DNA of 64,000 nucleotides, from contig JBCBYV010000014.1 of the NCBI GenBank assembly GCA_039815685.1, positions 1-64,000 on the forward strand. Reading direction: 5' to 3'. The DNA comes from Thermohalobaculum sp039815685 (GTDB lineage: Bacteria; Pseudomonadota; Alphaproteobacteria; Rhodobacterales; Rhodobacteraceae). The notes under the pieces are model-generated. The model was not told the DNA's origin. It was given only the letters and a program-made list of their open reading frames with translations, and made no database searches. A program made the position numbers and the translations under genes. Of this stretch, positions 45,512 through 54,111 are shown one piece after another (the first letter of the stretch is position 1; the number at the start of each line of letters is the position of its first letter).

Positions 45512-46861
45512 TCAGTAGCCGTTTCGGCCCGGTATCCACTCGGTTCCCGCCAGCGGGACCTGCGCCATCGCGGCGGCTTCGACCGTAAGGGCGCATAGGT
45601 CCTCCGGCTCCAGGTTCCGTACATCGTTCTTGCCGCAGGCTCGCGCGATGGTCTGCGCCTCAAGCGTCATGACCTTCAGGAAGTTATGGAGGCGCCGCCC
45701 ACCCAGCACCGGGTCGAGCCGGGCGGAGAGCTCCGGGTCCTGCGTCGTGATGCCGGCAGGGTCACGGCCTTCGTGCCAGTCGTCATAGGCGCCCGCGGTG
45801 GTGCCGAGAGCGCGATAGTCCTCCTCCCAGCGCGGGTCGTTATCGCCGAGCGCGATGAGCGCGGCGGTCCCGATGCTCACCGCATCCGCACCTAGCGCCA
45901 GCGCCTTGGCCATGTCGGCACCGTTCCGGATGCCGCCGGAGACGACGAGCTGCACCCGACGGTGCATGCCCAACTCCTCGAGTGCGCGCACCGCCGGACG
46001 GATGCAGGCGAGCGTGGGTTGGCCCACATGTTCGATGAAAACATCCTGCGTCGCCGCTGTGCCGCCCTGCATGCCGTCGAGCACCACGACATCCGCACCG
46101 GCCTTCACCGCCAGCGCCGTGTCGTAGTAAGGACGCGCGCCGCCGACCTTGATGAAGATCGGCTTCTCCCAGCCGGTGATCTCTCGGAGCTCCAGGATCT
46201 TGATCTCGAGATCGTCGGGCCCCGTCCAGTCCGGATGCCGGCAGGCCGAGCGCTGGTCGATACCCGGCGGCAGGGTGCGCATCTCCGCCACGCGGTCATC
46301 GATCTTCTGGCCCATGAGCATGCCGCCGCCTCCGGGCTTCGCGCCCTGGCCCACGACCACCTCGATGGCGTCCGCCCGCCGCAGATCGTGCGGGTTCATA
46401 CCGTAGCGGGAGGGGAGAAGCTGATAGACCAGCAGCTCCGAGTGCCCGCGCTCCTCCTCCGTCATGCCGCCATCGCCGGTGGTCGTCGATGTGCCGGCGA
46501 GCGTCGCGCCGCGGCCCAGCGCCTCCTTCGCCTGACCGGAAAGCGCGCCGAAGCTCATACCCGCAATCGTCACGGGGATCTTCAGCTCCAGCGGTTTCGA
46601 GGCATGCCGAGTGCCAAGCATCACGCTCGTGTCGCAGGCCTCGCGATACCCCTCGAGCGGGTAGCGGGACATCGAGGCGCCCAGAAACAGCAGGTCGTCG
46701 AAATGCGGCACCGCCCGCTTCACGCCGCCGCCCCGAATATCGTAGATGCCCGTCGCCGCCGCCCTCCGGATCTCCGCATTCACCTCAGGCGTGAAGGTCG
46801 CGGAGTAGCGCGGCAGGGTCCGGGGCGCCTCTCGGCCCAGTTTCAGGGGCGTGTCATCCAT
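45512..46861 (-). CDS. FMN-binding glutamate synthase-family protein (GlxD/MgsC-like)
   Basis: The 449-residue protein contains the FMN-barrel part of glutamate synthase large subunit: PVTIAGMSFGALSGQAKEALGRGATLAGTSTTTGDGG, YGMNPHDLRRADAIEVVVGQGAKPGGGGMLMGQK, DVVVLDGMQGGTAATQDVF and LVVSGGIRNGADMAKALALGADAVSIGTAALIALG. The other glutamate synthase domains are separate genes upstream. GAGG lies before the ATG at 46861. It would produce glutamate or N-methylglutamate from 2-oxoglutarate and the glutaminase-derived nitrogen. Confidence 0.9.
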   Translation of the reverse strand: MDDTPLKLGREAPRTLPRYSATFTPEVNAEIRRAAATGIYDIRGGGVKRAVPHFDDLLFLGASMSRYPLEGYREACDTSVMLGTRHASKPLELKIPVTIAGMSFGALSGQAKEALGRGATLAGTSTTTGDGGMTEEERGHSELLVYQLLPSRYGMNPHDLRRADAIEVVVGQGAKPGGGGMLMGQKIDDRVAEMRTLPPGIDQRSACRHPDWTGPDDLEIKILELREITGWEKPIFIKVGGARPYYDTALAVKAGADVVVLDGMQGGTAATQDVFIEHVGQPTLACIRPAVRALEELGMHRRVQLVVSGGIRNGADMAKALALGADAVSIGTAALIALGDNDPRWEEDYRALGTTAGAYDDWHEGRDPAGITTQDPELSARLDPVLGGRRLHNFLKVMTLEAQTIARACGKNDVRNLEPEDLCALTVEAAAMAQVPLAGTEWIPGRNGY

Positions 46862-46869
46862 GACGGGCC

Positions 46870-47535
46870 TCAATACGCATCATCGGGCTCGAAGTTGTAG
46901 AGCCGTCGGGCCGAGCCGAAGCGGCGGAAGCGGGCAGGGTCGGCATCCATGAAGCAGGCCTCGAGCTGACCCGTCAGCCAGCGGAGGGAGGCTGCGTCCA
47001 TCTCCTTCTCCTCGCAATCGGCGCCGAGGCTCTTTACCTGGCCACCGACATAGATCTCCGCCTCATAGAGGCTGTCGCCCAGCGCATCGCCCGCATCGCC
47101 ACAGACGACGAGCCGCCCGGCCTGACCCATGAAGGCGCCCATATGGCCGATCCGCCCGCCAACCACGATGTCGATCCCCTTCATGGAGATCCCACAGCGC
47201 GACGAGGCGTTGCCACGAATGATCAGCAGCCCGCCGCGACCCGTGGCACCTGCGTACTGGCTCGCATCGCCATCCACGACGACTGTGCCGGACATCATGT
47301 TCTCGGCGACACCCGGCCCCGCATTGCCCGCGATCCGGACGGTCGCCTGCGCGTTCATGCCCGCACAGTAATACCCCGCCGGGCCCGCAACCCGCACCTC
47401 GACCGGCGCGTCGAGGCCCACAGCGATGGCATGGCGCCCGCCGGGATTGGCTACCTCGAAGGCAGGCGCATTGGCCGCCTGCAGGGCCATGTTCACCTGC
47501 CGGAGGGGGCTGGTGGAAAGATCGAGCCGCTGCAT
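46870..47535 (-). CDS. GXGXG-motif glutamate synthase-like protein (GlxC/MgsB-like)
   Basis: The 221-residue protein has the right-handed beta-helix GXGXG repeats of the glutamate synthase C-terminal domain (GNAGPGVAENMMSGTVVVDGDASQYAGATGRGGLLIIRGNAS, GGRIGHMGAFMGQAGRLVVCGDAGDALGDSLYEAEIYVGG). Its ATG at 47535 overlaps the amidotransferase stop (TGATG). It acts as a structural/channel subunit with the neighbouring proteins. Confidence 0.88.
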   Translation of the reverse strand: MQRLDLSTSPLRQVNMALQAANAPAFEVANPGGRHAIAVGLDAPVEVRVAGPAGYYCAGMNAQATVRIAGNAGPGVAENMMSGTVVVDGDASQYAGATGRGGLLIIRGNASSRCGISMKGIDIVVGGRIGHMGAFMGQAGRLVVCGDAGDALGDSLYEAEIYVGGQVKSLGADCEEKEMDAASLRWLTGQLEACFMDADPARFRRFGSARRLYNFEPDDAY

Positions 47536-48434
47536 CAGTGCTCCCAGAAATAGACGGTGGCGGGTTCCGGCTCCCAGAGCCGGGCCTTGGCGATCCCCGG
47601 CAGGACCGCCAAGGCGCGGTACTCCGAGCCGAAGGCGACATAGCCCGGGGTCTCCGCCATTACCGCAGGCTTGCAAGCGATGGGGTCGCGCAGGACGCCG
47701 AAGCCCGTGGCCGTGCCCACGACGAAGGTGAAGAAGCCGTCGAGTTCATCGATGCCGTCCTCCAGCGCCCCCCCCAGATTGCGCCCTTGGCGCATCCGTC
47801 CGGTGAGAAAGGCCGCGGCCACCTCGCTATCGTTCTCGGTGTCGAAATGATGCCCCTCCGCCTCCAGCTTCCGACGCAGCCGGTTGTGGTTCGAGAGTGA
47901 GCCATTGTGCACAAGGCACTGATCGGGACCGGTGGAGAACGGGTGGGCGCCGAGGGTCGTCACCGCACTCTCCGTCGCCATGCGCGTATGCCCGATCCCG
48001 TGCCGCCCCTTCATCCTGCCGAGACCGAAGCGCTGCGAGACCGAAGCGGGGGCGCCGACCTCCTTGTAGATCTCAATGGCACCGCCCGCGCTCATGACAC
48101 TCACATCCGGAAAGCTCTCCCTCAGCAGCGCGCGCACCGCCGCCTCCGTATTGGAGGCACAGCGCAGGACGCCATGCGTGTCCTTGCGCTCGATGCTGGC
48201 GCCGTGGGTCGAGGGCCGCTCGCAGAGCGTGGCCTCGATTGCCGGAAAATCGTCATCAGGCACGGCACTCCGCAATGTGAGTTTGACCGTCCGCTCTGCC
48301 TCGGGCGTGTAGACGGCGATCCCGGCGCTGTCCGGTCCCCGTTCCGTCATCGTCACCAGCATGTCGGACAGCATGCCACCGAGCTCACCCTCGAGCCTGC
48401 GATCCTTCAGGAATAGGCCGACGATGCCACACAT
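47535..48434 (-). CDS. Class II glutamine amidotransferase (GlxB/MgsA-like)
   Basis: The 299-residue protein begins MCGIVGLF with the Ntn-hydrolase nucleophile Cys2, then MTERGPDSAGIAVYT, GRHGIGHTRMATES and LVHNGSLSNHNRLRRKLEAEGHHFDTENDSEVAAAFL, the glutaminase motifs. It releases ammonia from glutamine for the FMN-binding subunit. It is the first gene of the operon; GGGAG lies 8 nt upstream of the ATG, and a 14-bp inverted repeat (48451-48485) is immediately before the ribosome site. Confidence 0.92.
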   Translation of the reverse strand: MCGIVGLFLKDRRLEGELGGMLSDMLVTMTERGPDSAGIAVYTPEAERTVKLTLRSAVPDDDFPAIEATLCERPSTHGASIERKDTHGVLRCASNTEAAVRALLRESFPDVSVMSAGGAIEIYKEVGAPASVSQRFGLGRMKGRHGIGHTRMATESAVTTLGAHPFSTGPDQCLVHNGSLSNHNRLRRKLEAEGHHFDTENDSEVAAAFLTGRMRQGRNLGGALEDGIDELDGFFTFVVGTATGFGVLRDPIACKPAVMAETPGYVAFGSEYRALAVLPGIAKARLWEPEPATVYFWEH

Positions 48435-48450
48435 GCCGCGACTCCCATGC

Positions 48451-48485
48451 TTTCTCTGGAAGAAACATCAGTTCTTCTAGAGAAA
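48451..48485. promoter_or_regulatory. Large inverted repeat before the glx/mgs operon
   Basis: Arms TTTCTCTGGAAGAA (48451-48464) and TTCTTCTAGAGAAA (48472-48485) match at 13 of 14 positions around a 7-nt spacer. The element sits 16 nt before the amidotransferase start codon, next to its GGGAG ribosome site. It could be a DNA operator for the XRE-cupin regulator or an RNA hairpin controlling translation. Confidence 0.6.
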
Positions 48486-48580
48486 CAAGAGCGGTGACCT
48501 TACTCGCGGATTTTGCGTGGGCAGAGACGGGAGAGATGGAGCCAGAGCGCCATCCGATCAGCTTGCACCACCGTGATCAT

Positions 48581-48601
48581 CCGCCGGGGTAGGCCCGGCG
48601 G
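48581..48601. repeat. Interspersed palindromic repeat, copy 4
   Basis: CCGCCGGG and CCCGGCGG form a perfect 8-bp stem around GTAGG, followed by TCCAAGG as in copy 1 at 15511-15531. Confidence 0.55.
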
Positions 48602-48795
48602 TCCAAGGTACCGGGCGCTGAGTCACGATATTGCCCCAAGATCATGCCGGGGCATGGCAGGATCGTTCAATTGATCCCGTCAGACCGGACGCTGCCCCAG
48701 TCGTAAGAACGAGATGGCTGAAACCGTTCACGGTCAGCCCCGAGGCTCAACCCGGGACTCGACAAACCCGATGCAGTCCAAGCTTGTGGCGGCAG

Positions 48796-48828
48796 GCTTC
48801 ACTGCCGGAACAAGTCTGGCAGTGAAGC
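48796..48828. repeat. Perfect 11-bp hairpin, related palindrome
   Basis: GCTTCACTGCC and GGCAGTGAAGC pair around 11 nt. It is about 90 nt after the TRAP large-permease stop and could act as a terminator, though no T-run follows. Read on the minus strand it resembles the copy at 21737-21759 (TGCCAGACTTGTTCCGGCAG). Confidence 0.55.
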
Positions 48829-48914
48829 TGACGAACGTCTCGGTCGTACCACTGGAAAGATCTGAGATAAGCGGGGGCGCTCGCACGCCACCGCCCGATA
48901 ACGCATCGCCGCCG

Positions 48915-51569
48915 TCAGAAATTCAGCGAGATGTCGCGGTGATCGGCGCTGCAGGCTGCGACGTAGAGCGCCTGTTCACGCGGCAGACGGGACTGCTGGC
49001 GAAGGCCGATCGTGTTCTGGATCGCAGCATCGTATTCCTCGATCACGGCGAGCAGCCCGGCCTCGCGCGCCTGCAGACGCCAGGCCTTCTCGAACTCGAA
49101 CGCCTCCATCCCCTCGGCAAACTCCTCCTCGGCGTCCTCATAGTCAGGCGTATCGTCGTCGATATCGCGCCGTGCCCCGGCGATACCGGAGCGGATGTCG
49201 CCCGCCCCTTCGATGGCGCCGATCATCTGCTCAATGGGCGCAAAACGCTCCTCCGCCGCCTCACCCTGGAAGTTCCGCCACTCACCCTCAAGCTCGCGCA
49301 GCGGCTCCTCGAGCGCCAGCAGCGCGTCCGTATCCGCGAGGATGGCGGACAGCTCCATCACGGGCTTGTAGGCGGCATCGACCGAACGGCGATAGGCGTT
49401 CCGCGCGTTCCGGTCGTCGCGCGTGATCGCGACATAGGCTTCCTGCACCTCGGTCCAGTCGCCGGGGATCTGGGCGAGGAGCGCTTCCTTGTCCGCCTCC
49501 AGCACCACGATCTCGGCCTCTGCGTCGGCGATCAGCTCCTCATTGCCCTGCGCAAAGTTGACGCTCTGGCGCAAATCTTCGAGGACGGCATCGATCTGGC
49601 GGGCATCGCGCTGGAGCGCTCGAACGAGCGTATGTGCCGGGCGATAGTCGCCCGCTCCCTCGTCCAGGCGCTGCTCGACCGCCTTGATCTCGGCCATGTG
49701 CTCGAAGCTCTCCCGCGCGTTCTCGAGACCTTCCTCGAACTCCTCGCGCAGGTCTTCCGGCAGGTAGGAGAGATCGACCCCCTCCATCCGACCGATCGCC
49801 GCCTCGAGCTCCGCACGGTTCTCAGTGAACTGCTCGTGGATGAAGTTCTCCATGCAGTACTGCAAGCGTGGGTTGAGGGGCGGCGGCGCCGTCTCCGCCG
49901 TCAGCGAGGAACGCGTCGGCAGATAGTTCACGAGGCTCGGATTGAAGCCCACGATCACGAGCGCGATGAGCTGCAGCGAGATGAAGGCGATGACGCCCTT
50001 GTACATCTGGATCGTCCGTACCGCCGCCGGCGCCACGCCGCGCAGATAGAAGAGCGCAAAGCCGAAGGGCGGCGTGAGGAACGATGTCTGGATGTTGAGC
50101 CCGATCATGACGCCGAGCCAGACAGCGGTCACGTTCGCGCCCGGGTCGGCCAGCAGGATCGGCGCCACGATGGGCACGACGACCACGGCGATCTCGATGA
50201 AGTCCAGGAAGAAGCCGAGGACGAAGATCACCAGCATCACGATGACAAAGCGCGTCCAGAACCCGCCCGGCAGCCCTTCGAGGAAGTGCTTGACCAGTTC
50301 CTCGCCGCCGAAGGCCCGGAAGGCGGCCGTCAGCATCGCGGCACCGAGGAGGATGATGAAGACGAGCGAGGTGGTCTTCGCCGTCTCGACCATCACGCCC
50401 TGGAGCGTGTCGTCGGTCGTGTAGGTGCGCCAGCCCGACCAGAGGAGGCCGACGGCCGTGATGCCGACGCCGATCAGCGCGAGCGTCACACCCGTCACGT
50501 CCTCGGGCGTGTCGATCGCCTTGATGTTGGTGTCGTAGTTCGCGAGCACGTAGCCGATGATGGCGAGGCCGATGAGCGCCATGATCGCGGGCACGAAGGT
50601 CAGCGCTCCGCCCTTGTGCAGCCGATAGCCCGCCATGATCATCGCGCCGACAGCACCGATGGCGCCTGCCTGGTTCACCGTCGCGATGCCGCCGATGATC
50701 GAGCCGAGCACGAGGAAGATCAGCAGGAGCGGCGGGATGAGAGCGAGCGCCACCTTGCCGGCGAAGCGCGCATCGTACTTGCCGTCATAGGGCACCGGCG
50801 GCGCAAGCTTCGGCCGGACGAGCGCGAAGGCCAGGATGAAAGCGATGTAGAGCCCGACCAGCAGCAGGCCGGGCACGAGCGCGCCGAGGAACATGTCGCC
50901 GGCGGAGGTGGAGACGACACCGTATTCGGACGGCATCACGATCTCGCCAGTCGCTTCCTTGTAGAGCTCCTTCCGAGACGTATCCGCCTGGTCGACCGCA
51001 CTCGCCAACTGGTCGGCGAGGATGATCAGCACGATGGAGGGCGGAATGATCTGCCCCAGCGTGCCGGAGGCCGCGATGGTGCCCGTGGCAAGCGGGTTGG
51101 AATAGCCACGCTGCATCATGGCCGGGAGCGAGATCAGGCCCATGGCGACAACGGTGGCACCGACAATGCCGGTCGTCGCCGCCAGCAGCGCACCCACGAA
51201 GACGACCGAGATGCCGAGACCCCCGGGAACCGGCCCGAAGAGCTGCGCCATCGTGACGAGCAGATCCTCCGCGATCTTCGACCGCTGGAGCATGATGCCC
51301 ATGAAGATGAAGAGCGGAATGGCGATCAGGGTATCTCGATCGGGTTCCCAGTACACCCCTCGAAGGTTCGTGACCCCCGCCGACAGCCACTGCGACGGTC
51401 CGCCGGAAGCGAAGTAGGCGTCCGTGTCCCCCGCGAACAGATAGCCCGAGATGGCGGCCGCCGCGATCGTGATGATCGCGGCACCAGGCAGCGCGAAGGC
51501 AACCGGGTAACCGGAGCCGAGCGCGAACGCCATGATGACCACGAGGAGGAGGAGGAAGTAGAGTTCCAT
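48915..51569 (-). CDS. TRAP transporter large permease with long C-terminal helical extension
   Basis: The 884-residue protein has DctM-like membrane segments to about residue 550 (FIFMGIMLQRSKIAEDLLVTMAQLFGPVPGG, ATTGIVGATVVAMGLISLPAMMQRGY, GQIIPPSIVLIILADQ). The core has extra loops and helices near 186-225 and 325-385. From about 551 to 884 it is hydrophilic and Glu/Ala/Arg-rich (LREEFEEGLENARESFEHMAEIKAVEQRLDEG and similar), likely helical or coiled coil. Normal DctM proteins are about 430 residues. The tail may interact with the enlarged small permease or another partner. Part of an operon with 51641 and 52764. Confidence 0.88.
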   Translation of the reverse strand: MELYFLLLLVVIMAFALGSGYPVAFALPGAAIITIAAAAISGYLFAGDTDAYFASGGPSQWLSAGVTNLRGVYWEPDRDTLIAIPLFIFMGIMLQRSKIAEDLLVTMAQLFGPVPGGLGISVVFVGALLAATTGIVGATVVAMGLISLPAMMQRGYSNPLATGTIAASGTLGQIIPPSIVLIILADQLASAVDQADTSRKELYKEATGEIVMPSEYGVVSTSAGDMFLGALVPGLLLVGLYIAFILAFALVRPKLAPPVPYDGKYDARFAGKVALALIPPLLLIFLVLGSIIGGIATVNQAGAIGAVGAMIMAGYRLHKGGALTFVPAIMALIGLAIIGYVLANYDTNIKAIDTPEDVTGVTLALIGVGITAVGLLWSGWRTYTTDDTLQGVMVETAKTTSLVFIILLGAAMLTAAFRAFGGEELVKHFLEGLPGGFWTRFVIVMLVIFVLGFFLDFIEIAVVVVPIVAPILLADPGANVTAVWLGVMIGLNIQTSFLTPPFGFALFYLRGVAPAAVRTIQMYKGVIAFISLQLIALVIVGFNPSLVNYLPTRSSLTAETAPPPLNPRLQYCMENFIHEQFTENRAELEAAIGRMEGVDLSYLPEDLREEFEEGLENARESFEHMAEIKAVEQRLDEGAGDYRPAHTLVRALQRDARQIDAVLEDLRQSVNFAQGNEELIADAEAEIVVLEADKEALLAQIPGDWTEVQEAYVAITRDDRNARNAYRRSVDAAYKPVMELSAILADTDALLALEEPLRELEGEWRNFQGEAAEERFAPIEQMIGAIEGAGDIRSGIAGARRDIDDDTPDYEDAEEEFAEGMEAFEFEKAWRLQAREAGLLAVIEEYDAAIQNTIGLRQQSRLPREQALYVAACSADHRDISLNF

Positions 51570-51640
51570 GGGACGCCGCCCTTGTCGTTCTCGTTATGGT
51601 TAAGCAGGCACGCAGCGCGCCGGGCGGCGCGCCGTGGTCG

Positions 51641-52660
51641 TCAGAGCGGTTCCATATGCGACTCGCGATGCCCCGGCTCGCCGCGCCGATCCGCCACCCC
51701 GTCGAAGAGCTGGCTGACGAACTGGATTAGCATGGTGGCGGCGAAGACGCCGAGGAACCCGGCCATGAAGTACTTCACGTACATGCCGAAGCCGGCCTGC
51801 GTCACCTCGAAGACGAGGATCGGGCTCACGATGACCGCGTTCGCAGAGCTGAAGCCGAAATAGAGGATGGTCCAGCAGACCGACATCCCGAGCAGGATCG
51901 AGCCCAGGCTGTTCACGAGCCCCTGCCCCCGCTGCGACATGCCTGCGTAGAAGAGGTCGACCCTCACATGTCCGTCCTCGAGCAGCGTGTAGGCGGAGGC
52001 GAAGAGGAAGAGCGCGCCGTACCAGAACCGCACGAGATCGGCCATGAAGGCCTGCTCGTATGAGAAGACGAAGCGGCAGACGACGATCAGGAGTTCGGCC
52101 ACGACGACGAGGAGCGCGAGCCAGGTGAAGCCGAGTGTCCGCGTGAAGAAGGCGATCACGATCCCGAGCAGAACCAGTGGCGTGTGAAAGTAGAGCCCCC
52201 GGTATGCAGACCGGCCGAGATCGCCCGCCATCTCCTCACCGACATAGCCCTCCAGCATCCCCTCGACGCGCAGGAACGACATCGCCGCGTCTCCGACGCC
52301 CACGAGGAAGACGGCCCAGAAGGCCGCGCGCACGAGGAAGGCATTGAAGGCCGCGACGCGCGCCGCATCGGACCGAAGGCTCGTCTCGGCCGTTCGAGCG
52401 ACGTGCCAGACCGTAAAGGCGGGGGCTGCGAGATAGATGATGAGCTGCACGACAGCGAGACCGGTGGAGCCCTCGCCACCGCTGCCGAACAAGCTCTCGA
52501 CACCCGGAAAGCCGACCCAGAAGGTCAGGATCGAGTTCAGCAGGAAGACTGCGAGCAGGCTCAGCATGAGCCATCCGAAGCCGCGGACGAGAGCCGTAGA
52601 TCCGCCGCTCGCGCCGGCATGCACGTCACCAGTCGCCGAAGCCGTCATGCTTTCAGCCAT
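51641..52660 (-). CDS. Oversized TRAP transporter small permease (DctQ-type)
   Basis: The 339-residue protein is about twice the usual DctQ length, with roughly seven or eight hydrophobic segments. The DctQ core is in the C-terminal half (FLFASAYTLLEDGHVRVDLFYAGMSQRGQGLVNSLG); the N-terminal half adds further helices. GGAGAGG precedes the ATG. It is 71 bp before the large permease and 103 bp after dctP, consistent with one operon. Confidence 0.82.
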   Translation of the reverse strand: MAESMTASATGDVHAGASGGSTALVRGFGWLMLSLLAVFLLNSILTFWVGFPGVESLFGSGGEGSTGLAVVQLIIYLAAPAFTVWHVARTAETSLRSDAARVAAFNAFLVRAAFWAVFLVGVGDAAMSFLRVEGMLEGYVGEEMAGDLGRSAYRGLYFHTPLVLLGIVIAFFTRTLGFTWLALLVVVAELLIVVCRFVFSYEQAFMADLVRFWYGALFLFASAYTLLEDGHVRVDLFYAGMSQRGQGLVNSLGSILLGMSVCWTILYFGFSSANAVIVSPILVFEVTQAGFGMYVKYFMAGFLGVFAATMLIQFVSQLFDGVADRRGEPGHRESHMEPL

Positions 52661-52763
52661 ACGTCCTCTCCGCTCCGGATAGCTGGACGAGCAGGACGGC
52701 CCCGCGACCGACCCGGTCCATAAAGAAGTAGGGGCAGGCCCGAAGGCCCGCCCCCTCTACGCC

Positions 52764-53846
52764 TCAGAGATCGAGGACGCGGTTGCGCTTCTGCACGAAG
52801 GCCTGGTCGGAAATGGCCGTCCAGCTACCGATGTCCTTCCGCGCCAGCAGGAAGCTGTCGAAGATCTCCTTCGCCAGCGGGCTGTGATCCCGCGCTTCCT
52901 CGATGACCTCGGCCGCAGCCTCTCCGAAGCTCTCGTAGACGTCGTCGTTGAACTCCTTGAGCTCGACGCCGTTCTCCGTGACGAGGCGGGTGAGGAAGGT
53001 ACCGTTGTTGGCGTTCGTCTCGGCCATCTGACGGGCGTTCTCTTCGTTCGCCGCCGCCTCGATGATCGCCTGATCGGTGGCCGAGAGGCCGCCCCACCAG
53101 GAAGCGTTCATGCCGAGAGCGAGCTGCGAGCCCGGCTCGTGCATGCCCGGCCAGTAGTAGAACTTGGCCGCCTCGTAGAACTTCATGAAGTAGTCGTTGT
53201 AGGGGCCGACCCACTCCGTCGCGTCCACGGCACCCGATACCAAGTTCTCGTAGATCTGACCGCCCGGCAGCGAGACGGGGGAGGCGCCGAGCTTGGCCAT
53301 GACGTCGCCGCCGAGACCCGGGATACGCATCTTAAGACCCTTGAGGTCGTCGGCGCTCTCGATCTCCTTGTTGAACCAGCCGCCCATCTGCACGCCGGTG
53401 TTGCCGCAGGCGAAGTTCTTGAGGCCGAACTCACCGGCAAGCTTGTCCCAGAGCTGCTGACCGCCAGCATACTTAATCCAGGCGTCGATCTCGGTGTAGG
53501 TGAGGCCGAAGGGGACAGCCGTGAACGGCGCCCAGCCCGGATGCTTGCCCTTCCAGTAGTAGTCGGCGGCGATGTAGGCCTGCGCGTTGCCGCTCGCGAC
53601 CTCATCGAAGCTGTCGAAGGCGCCGACACGCTCGCCCGCAGCGAAGTACTGGACGTTGATGCGGCCCTCGGTCAGCTCCGGGATGCGCGCGGCAAGACGC
53701 TGGGCGCTGACGCCGAGGCCGGGGAAGTCCCGCGGCCAGGTCGACACGATGACCATGTCGATCTTGCCCTGTGCGACGGCCGGTGCCGCGAGCGGCGCGG
53801 CCACACCCGCAGCAGCAGCGCCTGCGAGGAAGTTACGACGTTCCAT
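52764..53846 (-). CDS. TRAP solute-binding protein, TakP-like
   Basis: The 360-residue receptor starts with a twin-arginine-like leader (MERRNFLAGAAAAGVAAPLAAPAVAQG), then DctP segments: SGNAQAYIAADYYWKGKHPGW, GNTGVQMGGWFNKEIESADDLKGLKMRIPGLGG and VDATEWVGPYNDYFMKFYEAAKFYYWPGMHEPG. These match the alpha-keto acid receptor TakP of Rhodobacter (from memory). The substrate is likely a 2-oxo or hydroxy acid. It is the first gene of the TRAP operon; GGAGGA lies upstream of the ATG. Confidence 0.9.
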   Translation of the reverse strand: MERRNFLAGAAAAGVAAPLAAPAVAQGKIDMVIVSTWPRDFPGLGVSAQRLAARIPELTEGRINVQYFAAGERVGAFDSFDEVASGNAQAYIAADYYWKGKHPGWAPFTAVPFGLTYTEIDAWIKYAGGQQLWDKLAGEFGLKNFACGNTGVQMGGWFNKEIESADDLKGLKMRIPGLGGDVMAKLGASPVSLPGGQIYENLVSGAVDATEWVGPYNDYFMKFYEAAKFYYWPGMHEPGSQLALGMNASWWGGLSATDQAIIEAAANEENARQMAETNANNGTFLTRLVTENGVELKEFNDDVYESFGEAAAEVIEEARDHSPLAKEIFDSFLLARKDIGSWTAISDQAFVQKRNRVLDL

Positions 53847-54111
53847 GGTGGATGATCCTCCGGTGTACTTTGTTTTGTCGGTTGCCAGCGCGCTTTGGAC
53901 GAAACCGCGTCGGGTCCGTTAGCGCATGCGGCTATCCGACCCGCCCGATGCCCCCCGGCAACACAAGCGCGGGGGACCGTATAAGGTGCCCCGGACAGGC
54001 GCAAGACGAGACCGCACAAGCGTTTTGCAATAAATGAAATGTTATACCGCTATGGGGGAGCCCACAGTCTCCTGCACTGCGGTTTCGGATGGGCTTTAGT
54101 GGGTCACTACG

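Larger units (their letters stand above)
48435..48914. other. Intergenic region with operator-like repeat and palindromic repeats
   Basis: About 480 bp without a gene. It contains the inverted repeat at 48451-48485, a palindromic repeat copy at 48581-48601, a degenerate copy near 48733-48755 (CCCCGAGGCTCAACCCGGG), and a perfect 11-bp hairpin at 48796-48828. The promoter of the amidotransferase operon must lie here. Confidence 0.5.

Noticed and set aside
51585..51600. GTTC-N7-GGTT motif near the DctM start
   Set aside because: It differs from the LexA consensus in the second half and lies in an unlikely position.
53978..54004. Possible promoter for the TakP-like operon (TTGCGC / TATACG)
   Set aside because: The spacing is 15 bp and the hexamers are imperfect, so the support is too weak for a call.
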